Assembly: GCA_019429275.1 (NCBI GenBank)
Contig: JAHYJC010000045.1
Coordinates: 1 to 37,091, forward strand
Reading direction: 5' to 3'
DNA from: Lentimicrobium sp.
GTDB lineage: Bacteria; Bacteroidota; Bacteroidia; Bacteroidales; Lentimicrobiaceae
DNA: 37,091 nucleotides
The notes beneath the pieces were generated by a model. It was not told where the DNA came from. It did not search any database and worked only from the letters and a program-made list of their open reading frames with translations. Shown here piece after piece: positions 7,743-15,606 of this stretch. Positions within the stretch are counted from its first letter, which is position 1. Every line of letters begins with the position of its first letter. Both the position numbers and the translations under genes were made by a program.

Positions 7743-10700
7743 ATGAAAAGACTAATACTTTTGGCAGCGATGCTTCTGACAACCGGGCTGATTTACGCCC
7801 AAAAGGTTGTGGAGGGAACTGTATCTGATGCCAAAACAGGAGAAACCCTGATAGGCGTAACCATACAGATTAAGGGAACTGTTACAGGCACAACCACCGA
7901 CATTTACGGCAAGTATAAGTTGTCGTCCGATCAGCTGACTGCTACGTCTGTTGTCGTATTCTCATATATAGGTTACACGCCATCAGAACAAATTCCGGGC
8001 AGCCGCACAGTGATTGACGTGAAGCTCACACCCGAACAAACCATGCTTGATGAGCTTGTTGTGATTGGATATGGAACTGCCAAAAAGCGCAATGTGCTGG
8101 GTGCGGTTTCAACGGTCAACAGCAAAGACCTTATCAAACTTCCTGTTGCTGATGTTTCTCAGGCACTGCAGGGAAGGGCTGCCGGGGTATTGGTAACCCA
8201 AAATACCGGTGCGCCGGGCGAAGGAGTTTCGGTACGTATACGCGGTACAGGCTCCATTAATTCGAGCAATGCCCCACTTTATATTGTTGACGGAGTTGCT
8301 ACTACCGACGCACTCAACATTCTTGCCCCCGGAGATATTGAAACCATGACTGTGCTGAAAGATGCTTCGGCTGCAGCCATTTACGGTTCCCGCGCAAACA
8401 ATGGTATTGTGCTGATAACCACAAAAAAAGGTAAAAAAGGCGAAAATAAAATCACATATCGCGGACAAACCGGATTTCAGAAAGGTACCCGCTTAACCCC
8501 GATGGTAAATACGGCTGATTATATCACCATATACAACGAAGCAGCCACCAACGACAATGCCTATCTTCCCTCAACCCTTCAGCGCAGAATCATTACACCC
8601 GAAGATGCTGATGGATTTGCCGATGTGAATCATATAAAAGAACTGCTTCAGATTGCGCCCATCAATTCGCATGAACTTTCGCTTTCGGGAGGAACGGAAA
8701 CAACAAATTACATGGTTTCGACTTCATTTTTTGACCAGAAAGGGATTATCAAAGGCTCAGGTTACTCTCGCGGAACAGTCAGACTGGATGTAAATACAGA
8801 AGCCAATAAATGGCTCACCGTTGGAGTCAGCATGCTGGCTGGTCTCTCAAGCACCGATATCATCGGAAGTTCGGGTGACGGAGCTGGTGGCAATGGCGGA
8901 AGTGTGGTCAGATATGCATTTTTCCGCAATCCGGCCATTCCTGTTCGTTTTGAGGATGGACGTTTTGTTGATCGCCCTGCTGAATATTTTGGAGATCAGC
9001 GATTTGATTCATTCCTGGGCGATGGTTATAATCCCATAGGTATGAGTGAGCTAAACGACAACAACCGCAAAGACGACAGCTACCTGGGGAAGGCGTATTT
9101 CATTGCCAAAATTACAGAGAAACTAAAATTTACAACCAATCTGGGAATGGATTACCGCAACTCCAACAGTCGCCGTTTTAATCCCACCTGGGGTACCCTG
9201 AATCGCATAAATGCGAGAAATGGGCTGGATATCAACAATATACGAACCACAAACGTGATGATAAACAACCTGCTGAATTACGAAACCAGTTTCGGCGAAT
9301 CACATATTCTGTCTGCCATGGTGGGCTTCGAAGCCATTAAAAATGGTGGTAAAGCCATGTATGCCAGTGATTCGGATTTTCCAATAGAGCAGGATGAACT
9401 TATTTACATCGGCAATGGTCTTGGAAACAAAATCAGCAGTCAGGGTGAATGGGCTTCCACCCTTGCCTCCTTTTTTGGAAGGGTGAATTATGATTTCAAA
9501 GGCAAGTACTATGCATCAGCAACTATACGACAGGATGGTACTTCCAGGTTTACTGACGATAAAAAATGGGGAACTTTCTATTCTCTCTCTGCTGGCTGGG
9601 TGCTGAAACAGGAAGCTTTCCTTCAGGATGTTGACTGGCTCGAAAATCTTAGAATCCGGGCCGGCTATGGAGCCATTGGCAACCAGGAAATAGGACTTTA
9701 CGCCTATAGCGACAGAATTTCTCCTTACTACAATTATCCGTTCGGAGGGGTTTCAAACAGTGGTTATGCGCAGAATGCCCTTGGAAACAAGGATTTGCAA
9801 TGGGAAACAAGTTTTCAGTACAATGCAGGTGTTGATGTTGAACTTTGGAAAGGCGCACTTGCTTTTTCGCTCGATTACTTCTATAAAGTAACGGATGAAA
9901 TGCTGGTTACGGCTCCAAATCCACCTTCGGTTGGTTATGCTGCAGCCCCCTGGATCAACAGCGGATCAATACTGAATACGGGAATTGAACTGGAAGCTTT
10001 GTATCGGCAGAACAAGACCGACTGGGGATATACCATAGGCGGGAATGTAACTTTCCTTAAAAATGAAGTCCTTGAGCTTGATGCCCCGGTCTTTGGCGGA
10101 AGGGTAGAAACCGGAATCGACATCACCAGAACAGAAGTGGGGCATCCGATCGGTTCATTCTATATGCTCGAAATGGAAGGCATTTTCCAGAACGAAACTG
10201 AAATATTGCTTTCAGCTTTTCAGGGAAACAACATTCATCCCGGCGACGTAAAATTTAAGGATCAGAATGGTGATGGACGTATCGACAACAACGACCGTGT
10301 TCATTTGGGCAGTGCCATTCCGAAACTGATTGCCGGCCTCAACTTTATGGCCAATTATAAGAATTTTGACCTGAGTCTTTTCTTCCAGGGAACCTATGGC
10401 AACAAAATATATGTTCAGGTAAACCAGGATATTGAAGGATTTTATCGCGGATTTCCGGTTACACAGCGTTATTTTGACGAACGCTGGACTGGTGAAGGAA
10501 CCTCAAATACTCAGCCAAGGGCTTCATGGACAACCAAATCGAACAATGCCAGACCGTCATCGCGCTTTCTGGAAGATGGTTCCTATCTCAGGCTGAAAAA
10601 CCTTCAACTGGGCTATGCGTTGCCCGATAAAACACTGAAGTTTGCAGGGTTTTCACAGACAAGGATTTACATCTCAGGCTCCAACCTGCTGACATTGACC

Positions 10701-10835
10701 AAATTTTCAGGGCTTGACCCGGAAATGACAGTAAGCGACAATTCAAAAAACGAAGGAGACCGTTCATCAGGTATTGAATGGGGAACTTATCCTTCAGCTA
10801 TGACGGTAATGTTTGGAATTGACATCACATTTTAA
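7743..10835 (+). CDS. susC: SusC/RagA-family TonB-linked outer membrane transporter
   Basis: The ATG at 7743 begins a signal peptide (MKRLILLAAMLLTTGLIYA); the open frame reaches back to 7686 inside the previous gene, but that start would give no signal. The 1030-residue product has a carboxypeptidase-regulatory-like domain (VVEGTVSDAKTGETLIGV, residues about 22-105), a TonB-box-like DELVVIGYGT segment, a plug with VRIRGTGSIN, PLYIVDGV and VLKDASAAAIYGSRANNG, and a 22-strand barrel ending in the aromatic residue expected for BAM insertion (FGIDITF). It imports glycan fragments across the outer membrane with TonB energy and forms a lidded pair with SusD, whose gene starts 12 nt downstream. The symbol marks the family, not starch specificity. 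Confidence 0.97.
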   Translation: MKRLILLAAMLLTTGLIYAQKVVEGTVSDAKTGETLIGVTIQIKGTVTGTTTDIYGKYKLSSDQLTATSVVVFSYIGYTPSEQIPGSRTVIDVKLTPEQTMLDELVVIGYGTAKKRNVLGAVSTVNSKDLIKLPVADVSQALQGRAAGVLVTQNTGAPGEGVSVRIRGTGSINSSNAPLYIVDGVATTDALNILAPGDIETMTVLKDASAAAIYGSRANNGIVLITTKKGKKGENKITYRGQTGFQKGTRLTPMVNTADYITIYNEAATNDNAYLPSTLQRRIITPEDADGFADVNHIKELLQIAPINSHELSLSGGTETTNYMVSTSFFDQKGIIKGSGYSRGTVRLDVNTEANKWLTVGVSMLAGLSSTDIIGSSGDGAGGNGGSVVRYAFFRNPAIPVRFEDGRFVDRPAEYFGDQRFDSFLGDGYNPIGMSELNDNNRKDDSYLGKAYFIAKITEKLKFTTNLGMDYRNSNSRRFNPTWGTLNRINARNGLDINNIRTTNVMINNLLNYETSFGESHILSAMVGFEAIKNGGKAMYASDSDFPIEQDELIYIGNGLGNKISSQGEWASTLASFFGRVNYDFKGKYYASATIRQDGTSRFTDDKKWGTFYSLSAGWVLKQEAFLQDVDWLENLRIRAGYGAIGNQEIGLYAYSDRISPYYNYPFGGVSNSGYAQNALGNKDLQWETSFQYNAGVDVELWKGALAFSLDYFYKVTDEMLVTAPNPPSVGYAAAPWINSGSILNTGIELEALYRQNKTDWGYTIGGNVTFLKNEVLELDAPVFGGRVETGIDITRTEVGHPIGSFYMLEMEGIFQNETEILLSAFQGNNIHPGDVKFKDQNGDGRIDNNDRVHLGSAIPKLIAGLNFMANYKNFDLSLFFQGTYGNKIYVQVNQDIEGFYRGFPVTQRYFDERWTGEGTSNTQPRASWTTKSNNARPSSRFLEDGSYLRLKNLQLGYALPDKTLKFAGFSQTRIYISGSNLLTLTKFSGLDPEMTVSDNSKNEGDRSSGIEWGTYPSAMTVMFGIDITF

Positions 10836-10847
10836 TCACAGCGGGCT

Positions 10848-12395
10848 ATGAAAACGAAAATGATAAAAATATCAGAAACATTCAGAAAACGGCTCAGGAA
10901 ATTAAATACTTCTGAAAAGAGAAGTTTTAAACATGTCCCTGCAATATTGCTGATGGTTCTTTCAATGTTGATACTTTCTGCCTGTACCGATTTTCTCACC
11001 GAGGAATTGAAAGGAGAATTTTCTTCAGAAACCTTTTATAAAAACGACAAGCAGGCCATACAGGCAATTAATGGGGTATACCATGCCATTACCTTTAGCC
11101 GTTTTGACAATGCGATGTGGATTTTCGGTGATATTGCTTCAGAAGATGCGGTAAAGGGAGGAAATCCCGGCGATCAGGCTGAAATTACCTATATTGATGA
11201 ATTTAATGTAGATGCCAATAACGGAATTATCAACAACTACTGGCTCTATGCCTATGAAGCCATTGCCCGCGCCAACAATGTAATTGCCAATGTTCCGGCG
11301 GTTTCAATGGATGAGGAACTGAAGAATCGCATCATAGGTGAAGCTAAATTTATCAGGGCATACACTTATTTCAACCTGGTGAATGTTTTCGGGAAAGTGC
11401 CTCTCAAATTGCTCCCTCAGCTCTCACAGGAAACCATTCATGTTCCATTGAGTGAAATTTCAACCATTTACCTTCAGATAGAAAAAGACCTTGCTGATGC
11501 GGTGGCTGTGCTTCCGGAATCGTATGGTTCTACTGATATGGGCCGTGTAACCCGGGGAGCAGCCCTTGCAATGCTGGGGAAGGTGAACCTTTATCAGCAG
11601 AAATGGCAGGCGGCTTTGGGCTATTTCCAGCAGGTTGATGGCCTGGGAATTTACGGGCTGTTGCCGGATTATGCCGATAATTTCAGGCTGGCATACGAAA
11701 ACAGCAAAGAATCCGTTTTTGAAATACAGCACCTGTCAGCACAGAATCCTTTCACCGGAAGTGCTTTAAATCAGTGGTTCGCGCCACCGACAGAAGGCGG
11801 ATATTACTTTAATGCTCCAACCCAGAGTCTGGTTGATGCCTTCGAAAGAAGCAATACCGGAGAAGTTGATCCCCGTTTGGATGCTTCCATCGGCCGTGAT
11901 GGACAACCCTGGCTCAACGGAGAAACATTCAGCGCATCATGGTCGCCTACCGGCTTTCTGACCAAAAAGCACCAGCAACCATTGTCTGAGATTTCTTCAT
12001 CGCTCAAAGGCGACGGAGACCTGAATTACATTTACATGCGTTATGCTGATGTATTATTGATGAAGGCAGAAGCATTCAACGAAAATAACAATGCCGATTC
12101 AGCCCTGGCCAACCTGAACAAGGTAAGGCAACGCGCCAGGGCAGGTTTCGAAGGAACTCTACCGGCTGATCTGCTGGCCGATGTTACAACCACCAATAAG
12201 GATCAACTACGTGTGGCCATTCAAAAAGAGCGAAGGACAGAACTTGCACAGGAATTTCACCGCTATTTTGACCTGATGCGGTGGGGCAAATCTGTTGCCG
12301 AAACAGCTCTTGGCCCTGACTTCAATTTTGAAGGAAAGAGATTTTTACCCATACCACAGGCCGAAATTGATGCAAATCAGGCCATTAATCCATAA
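10848..12395 (+). CDS. susD: SusD/RagB-family surface glycan-binding lipoprotein
   Basis: 515 residues. The lipobox ends at Cys46 (LILSAC), so the basic n-region is unusually long (about 30 residues); a shorter start at Met5 (10860) would only trim four. The mature protein shows SusD signs: CTDFLTEELKGEFSSETFYK after the lipid site, NGVYHAI, the TPR-like AIARANNVI and EAKFIRAYTYFNLVNVFGKVPL, YADVLLMKAEA, LNKVRQRA and QKERRTELAQEFHRYFDLMRWGK, with RFLPIPQAEID at the end. It forms the lid over the upstream SusC and binds the glycan at the cell surface. It is co-transcribed with SusC (12-nt gap) and the LamG lipoprotein (51-nt gap). Confidence 0.97.
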   Translation: MKTKMIKISETFRKRLRKLNTSEKRSFKHVPAILLMVLSMLILSACTDFLTEELKGEFSSETFYKNDKQAIQAINGVYHAITFSRFDNAMWIFGDIASEDAVKGGNPGDQAEITYIDEFNVDANNGIINNYWLYAYEAIARANNVIANVPAVSMDEELKNRIIGEAKFIRAYTYFNLVNVFGKVPLKLLPQLSQETIHVPLSEISTIYLQIEKDLADAVAVLPESYGSTDMGRVTRGAALAMLGKVNLYQQKWQAALGYFQQVDGLGIYGLLPDYADNFRLAYENSKESVFEIQHLSAQNPFTGSALNQWFAPPTEGGYYFNAPTQSLVDAFERSNTGEVDPRLDASIGRDGQPWLNGETFSASWSPTGFLTKKHQQPLSEISSSLKGDGDLNYIYMRYADVLLMKAEAFNENNNADSALANLNKVRQRARAGFEGTLPADLLADVTTTNKDQLRVAIQKERRTELAQEFHRYFDLMRWGKSVAETALGPDFNFEGKRFLPIPQAEIDANQAINP

Positions 12396-12446
12396 TAATA
12401 CCAACCAACCTAATAATTTATTACTAAACCTTTAAAACAAAAACAA

Positions 12447-13508
12447 ATGAAAAACCTAATGAAACTGCACACCTTGCTGCTTATGCTCTTCGTAAGCACT
12501 GCCCTGATCCTAGGATCATGCAAGGACGACGATGATGACATTGTTGAAGGCGACAAAACCGAACTCAATGCATTGATTGCCCAGGCTGATGCACTTGCGG
12601 CCGGCGTAACATCTGCCGATTATCCTCAATCTGCCATTGACGCTTTTAAAGCCACTTTGCAAACTGTAAAGACAGCTTCTGCTGACAAACTCACACAGGT
12701 TCAGATTAACAATCTGGTAACCCAATTAACCGAAGCCATGAATACATTTAATTCACAGGCATACGGCTACATTGATGAAGCCCTTTACCTGAATGCCGGT
12801 TGGCATTTCGATGAAGGAACCGGGACCACAGCAACGGCTTATTCAACCGTTAAACACGTTGCTACTTTCTACAGAGGCAATACAGTTATTCTTGGCAATG
12901 ATGCAATGATGCCAAGCTGGACCAATGGTGTTAAGGGTGGCAAAGCCATTCTTTTGAACAAAGGCGCTCACCTTGAAGTACCTTACACAAACAGCTTCCT
13001 TCCTGCAAACATTACAATTTCGGTATGGGTAAAACCTGATGAGATTTATGAACACAACTACATTTTGTCACAAAACTACTGGAACGGTTACAAACTGCAG
13101 ACCCAGGGAGGAGGAAAACCATTTTTTACCTACAAAAAAATAGATGGTGGTATTATTGATGCCGATAACGAAACTGATGCTTCTGTAAAAGTCGGACAGT
13201 GGACACACCTTGTTGTCTCGGTGAATTCAACAACAAAAGAACTAAAATTCTATGTTGATGGTACCCTAACCAAAACCTGGACAGAATCAGACAAAAACAT
13301 CGGACCTCTGCTCCAGACTCTTGAAAATCCACAGCCGTTTATCATTGGTGGTGTAGCTACCGATGCAGAACTTGCTGCAAACTTCATGGAATGGACCAAT
13401 GCCGATAACCTTGGATATTTTAAAGGCGCAATTGATGAATTGAAAATCTACAATATTGCCCTTGCTGATGGTCAGGTATCGAAACTTTATAATGATGAGA
13501 AACCTTAA
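12447..13508 (+). CDS. Surface glycan-binding lipoprotein with FIVAR-like and LamG domains
   Basis: 353 residues. The lipobox ends at Cys25 (LILGSC) and is followed by KDDDDD, the acidic pattern of surface-exported Bacteroidota lipoproteins. Residues about 35-103 form a helical FIVAR-like module (LIAQADALAAG, DYPQSAIDAFKATLQTVK, INNLVTQLTEAMNTF). Residues about 115-350 are a LamG/concanavalin-type sandwich (WHFDEGTG, ITISVWVKPDEI, WTHLVVSVNSTTKELKFYVDG, GAIDELKIYN). The position directly after susD is that of SusE-type surface glycan-binding proteins, so it probably holds the polymer for SusCD. A related LamG domain occurs in the enzyme at 15607-18723, suggesting that both touch the same polymer. 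The ligand is unknown. Confidence 0.88.
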   Translation: MKNLMKLHTLLLMLFVSTALILGSCKDDDDDIVEGDKTELNALIAQADALAAGVTSADYPQSAIDAFKATLQTVKTASADKLTQVQINNLVTQLTEAMNTFNSQAYGYIDEALYLNAGWHFDEGTGTTATAYSTVKHVATFYRGNTVILGNDAMMPSWTNGVKGGKAILLNKGAHLEVPYTNSFLPANITISVWVKPDEIYEHNYILSQNYWNGYKLQTQGGGKPFFTYKKIDGGIIDADNETDASVKVGQWTHLVVSVNSTTKELKFYVDGTLTKTWTESDKNIGPLLQTLENPQPFIIGGVATDAELAANFMEWTNADNLGYFKGAIDELKIYNIALADGQVSKLYNDEKP

Positions 13509-13542
13509 TTGGTTGGTTGGTTAATTATCAATGTGTGTGAAG

Positions 13543-13583
13543 GAATTGCCCAACCGGTCCATAATTTGGCTGGTTGGGCATTC
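13543..13583 (+). terminator. Rho-independent terminator ending the susCD operon
   Basis: The arms TGCCCAACC and GGTTGGGCA form a 9-bp stem, extended by GAAT/ATTC with one bulged T, and are followed by a T-rich run (TTCTTTATTTTTGG). It lies 35 nt after the LamG lipoprotein stop. Confidence 0.75.
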
Positions 13584-13593
13584 TTTATTTTTG
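13565..13593 (+). promoter_or_regulatory. Candidate promoter for GH13, nested in the terminator
   Basis: TTTG at 13565-13568 and TATTTTTG at 13586-13593 are separated by 17 nt and match TTTG-N17-20-TAnnTTTG. The -33 part is in the hairpin loop and the -7 part is the terminator T-tract. The expected transcript start near 13600 leaves a leader of about 27 nt before ATG 13627. Confidence 0.55.
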
Positions 13594-13626
13594 GAGGTGG
13601 ATTACTCTGCTTTTTCTAAAAAAATC

Positions 13627-15249
13627 ATGAATAAAATAATTCTGTTTTTCTGTTTTTGCCTTTCTGGATTTGCGTTGGCAGCGCAGACTAATACTGCTGG
13701 AAATCATGAACAATGGTGGAAAGAAGCCGTTTTTTACCAGATTTACATGCCCTCTTTTCAGGATAGCGAAGGCAATGGAATCAGCGATTTTGCCGGTATG
13801 ACTTCGCGTCTGGATTACCTTCAGTCGTTGGGAATCAAAGGCATATGGCTTACCCCTTTTTTAAAATCGCCAAAGGTTGACAATGGCTATGATGTTGCCG
13901 ATTATTATGAGATGGATTCTGTTTACGGCAATCTTGCCGATTTCAGAAAATTTTTGGACGAAGCCCACCGCAGAGGCATCAAAGTCATCATCGATATGGT
14001 GGTGAATCACACTTCTACTGACAACCGGTGGTTTCAGGAATCAAGAAAATCACGCGATAATCCATACCGCGATTACTATATCTGGCGCGACCAGCCCAAC
14101 AACTGGGAATCATTTTTTGGCGGAAAAGCCTGGGAATACGACAGTGTGACTGATCAGTATTATTATCACAAGTTCGATGTCCGCATGGCCGATCTTAACT
14201 GGTCGAATCCTCGTGTGGTCGAAGAAATTCAAAACGTATTGCGCTACTGGCTTGAGCTTGGCGTTGATGGCTTTCGAATGGATGTGATTAACTTTCTGAC
14301 CACTGATGGAATTCTCAGCGATAATCCGGTGAAGGATGGTAATCAGCAACACATTTTCGACATTGATCAGCCGGGAGTGAAAGATGCCATGCGCATCATA
14401 AAAGCCACCATTGATGAATACGACAACAGGTTTGTTGTTGGTGAGATTGGAAGTGATAAACTTGATGTGCTTCGGCGATATCAGTCACCTGAAATGATGG
14501 ATGTTGTTTTCAATTTTAACTTTGGAAGTATTCCGGAGTTTTCGCTTGACAGGATTTTTAATGAGCTTCAGCAAATGGAAAGCAGTTTATCTGATTATCC
14601 TACGCTGTTTTTCGGAAGCCATGATATGCCGCGTTTGATGAATCGGTTGGCCGCAGGAAATCCCGACAGGGCAAAAGCGCTGGCTGCGCTGATATTGACG
14701 GCCAAAGGCGTTCCGTTTATTTATTATGGTGAAGAAATCGGAATGCAGAACATTTATGCTGATTCGTTTGATGAAATTGTTGACATCCAGGGGAAAACCC
14801 ATTACAAGCTTGCTTTGAATTCAGGCAAAACTCCCGAAGAAGCCCTGACAGAAGGCAACCGGCACAACAGAGATAAATCGCGCAGCCCAATGCAATGGAG
14901 CGATGAAGTAAATGCCGGGTTTTCGAGCGGCAAGCCATGGATAAAGGTTCACCCGGATTACCTGAAAGTAAATCTGCAACAATCCCTGAATCAGGAAAAT
15001 TCTATCCTGAACACCTACAAAACTCTGATCCACCTGAGGAACAAAGAGAAAACTCTTCAGTACGGCACTTATGAAAAGCTGGAGCAAACCGGTGATCAAA
15101 TCCGTTTTACCCGGACGTTTCAAAACGAAAAAATTACGGTGATCATCAATTTTGGTGAAGGTTTGACCATTGAGTTGCCTCAAGGCGCTGAAGTACTGAT
15201 GGGACAACCATATTTGAATATCAATGAATTTTTGATTTACCGGCATTGA
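13627..15249 (+). CDS. GH13 alpha-glucosidase/alpha-amylase family enzyme, secreted
   Basis: 540 residues from ATG 13627, which begins a signal peptide (MNKIILFFCFCLSGFALAAQ); the upstream open frame to 13531 encodes nothing sensible. It has the GH13 barrel signs: VFYQIYMPSFQDSEGNGISD at about 36-54, GIWLTPF at 72-78, region I DMVVNHTS at 123-130, region II DGFRMDV with nucleophile Asp219, region III VVGEIG with acid/base Glu273, and region IV GSHDMPR with Asp333. A C-terminal beta domain carries INFGEGLTIELP. The layout matches the oligo-1,6-glucosidase/alpha-glucosidase side of GH13, acting on short alpha-glucosides in the periplasm. Region IV has GSHDMPR instead of the common NHDQPR. It lacks a T9SS tail. 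Exact linkage specificity is unknown. Confidence 0.92.
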   Translation: MNKIILFFCFCLSGFALAAQTNTAGNHEQWWKEAVFYQIYMPSFQDSEGNGISDFAGMTSRLDYLQSLGIKGIWLTPFLKSPKVDNGYDVADYYEMDSVYGNLADFRKFLDEAHRRGIKVIIDMVVNHTSTDNRWFQESRKSRDNPYRDYYIWRDQPNNWESFFGGKAWEYDSVTDQYYYHKFDVRMADLNWSNPRVVEEIQNVLRYWLELGVDGFRMDVINFLTTDGILSDNPVKDGNQQHIFDIDQPGVKDAMRIIKATIDEYDNRFVVGEIGSDKLDVLRRYQSPEMMDVVFNFNFGSIPEFSLDRIFNELQQMESSLSDYPTLFFGSHDMPRLMNRLAAGNPDRAKALAALILTAKGVPFIYYGEEIGMQNIYADSFDEIVDIQGKTHYKLALNSGKTPEEALTEGNRHNRDKSRSPMQWSDEVNAGFSSGKPWIKVHPDYLKVNLQQSLNQENSILNTYKTLIHLRNKEKTLQYGTYEKLEQTGDQIRFTRTFQNEKITVIINFGEGLTIELPQGAEVLMGQPYLNINEFLIYRH

Positions 15250-15275
15250 ATGGACTTACCAGGTTTTCTACATAT

Positions 15276-15335
15276 GGACCTACCAGGTTTTCCCGCCCGC
15301 GGCGGACAGGCTTCAAACCTGTGAGGTCTGGAAAA
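15276..15335 (+). repeat. REP-like 60-bp intergenic repeat, copy 1
   Basis: The unit opens with GGACCTACCAGGTTTT and closes with CAAACCTGTGAGGTCTGG, which are imperfect inverted arms around a GC-rich centre (CCCGCCCGCGGCGG). The second copy at 15369 differs at one base. A partial related copy (GGACTTACCAGGTTTTC) begins at 15252, 2 nt after the GH13 stop codon. Confidence 0.85.
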
Positions 15336-15368
15336 AACATCCGACGGTAAACCCAACAGGTTTAAAAC

Positions 15369-15428
15369 GGACCTACCAGGTTTTCCCGCCCGAGGCGGAC
15401 AGGCTTCAAACCTGTGAGGTCTGGAAAA
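15369..15428 (+). repeat. REP-like 60-bp intergenic repeat, copy 2
   Basis: It is identical to copy 1 at 59 of 60 positions (a C in the centre is replaced by A). The period between copies is 93 nt. Confidence 0.85.
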
Positions 15429-15468
15429 GAAAAACGACCATTGGAAAATATCCAAAAAACAACAAGAA

Positions 15469-15501
15469 AACCTAACAGGTTAAAAGAAAACCTGTTAGGT
15501 T
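15469..15501. repeat. Perfect 13-bp inverted repeat of the same palindrome family
   Basis: AACCTAACAGGTT and AACCTGTTAGGTT pair perfectly across a 7-nt loop (AAAAGAA). It may act as a terminator or RNA hairpin between GH13 and the next enzyme gene. Confidence 0.75.
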
Positions 15502-15531
15502 ATTACATCGAATTAAACCGAAACTACCGGA

Positions 15532-15573
15532 AAACCTGGTAGGTCTGAAAAAGAAAACCTGTTAGGTTATTAC
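15532..15573 (+). repeat. Further degenerate copies of the palindromic repeat
   Basis: AAACCTGGTAGGTCTG is followed by AGAAAACCTGTTAGG and TTATTAC; the latter stretch at 15552-15573 repeats 15485-15506 exactly. Together these fill the space up to the start of the next gene. Confidence 0.7.
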
Positions 15574-15606
15574 CGCGATTTAACTGAATCTCCAAATACA
15601 ACAACG

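Noticed and set aside
13531-13626. Earlier start for the GH13 gene
   Set aside because: It lies within the terminator region and upstream of the candidate transcript start; the signal peptide starts at 13627.
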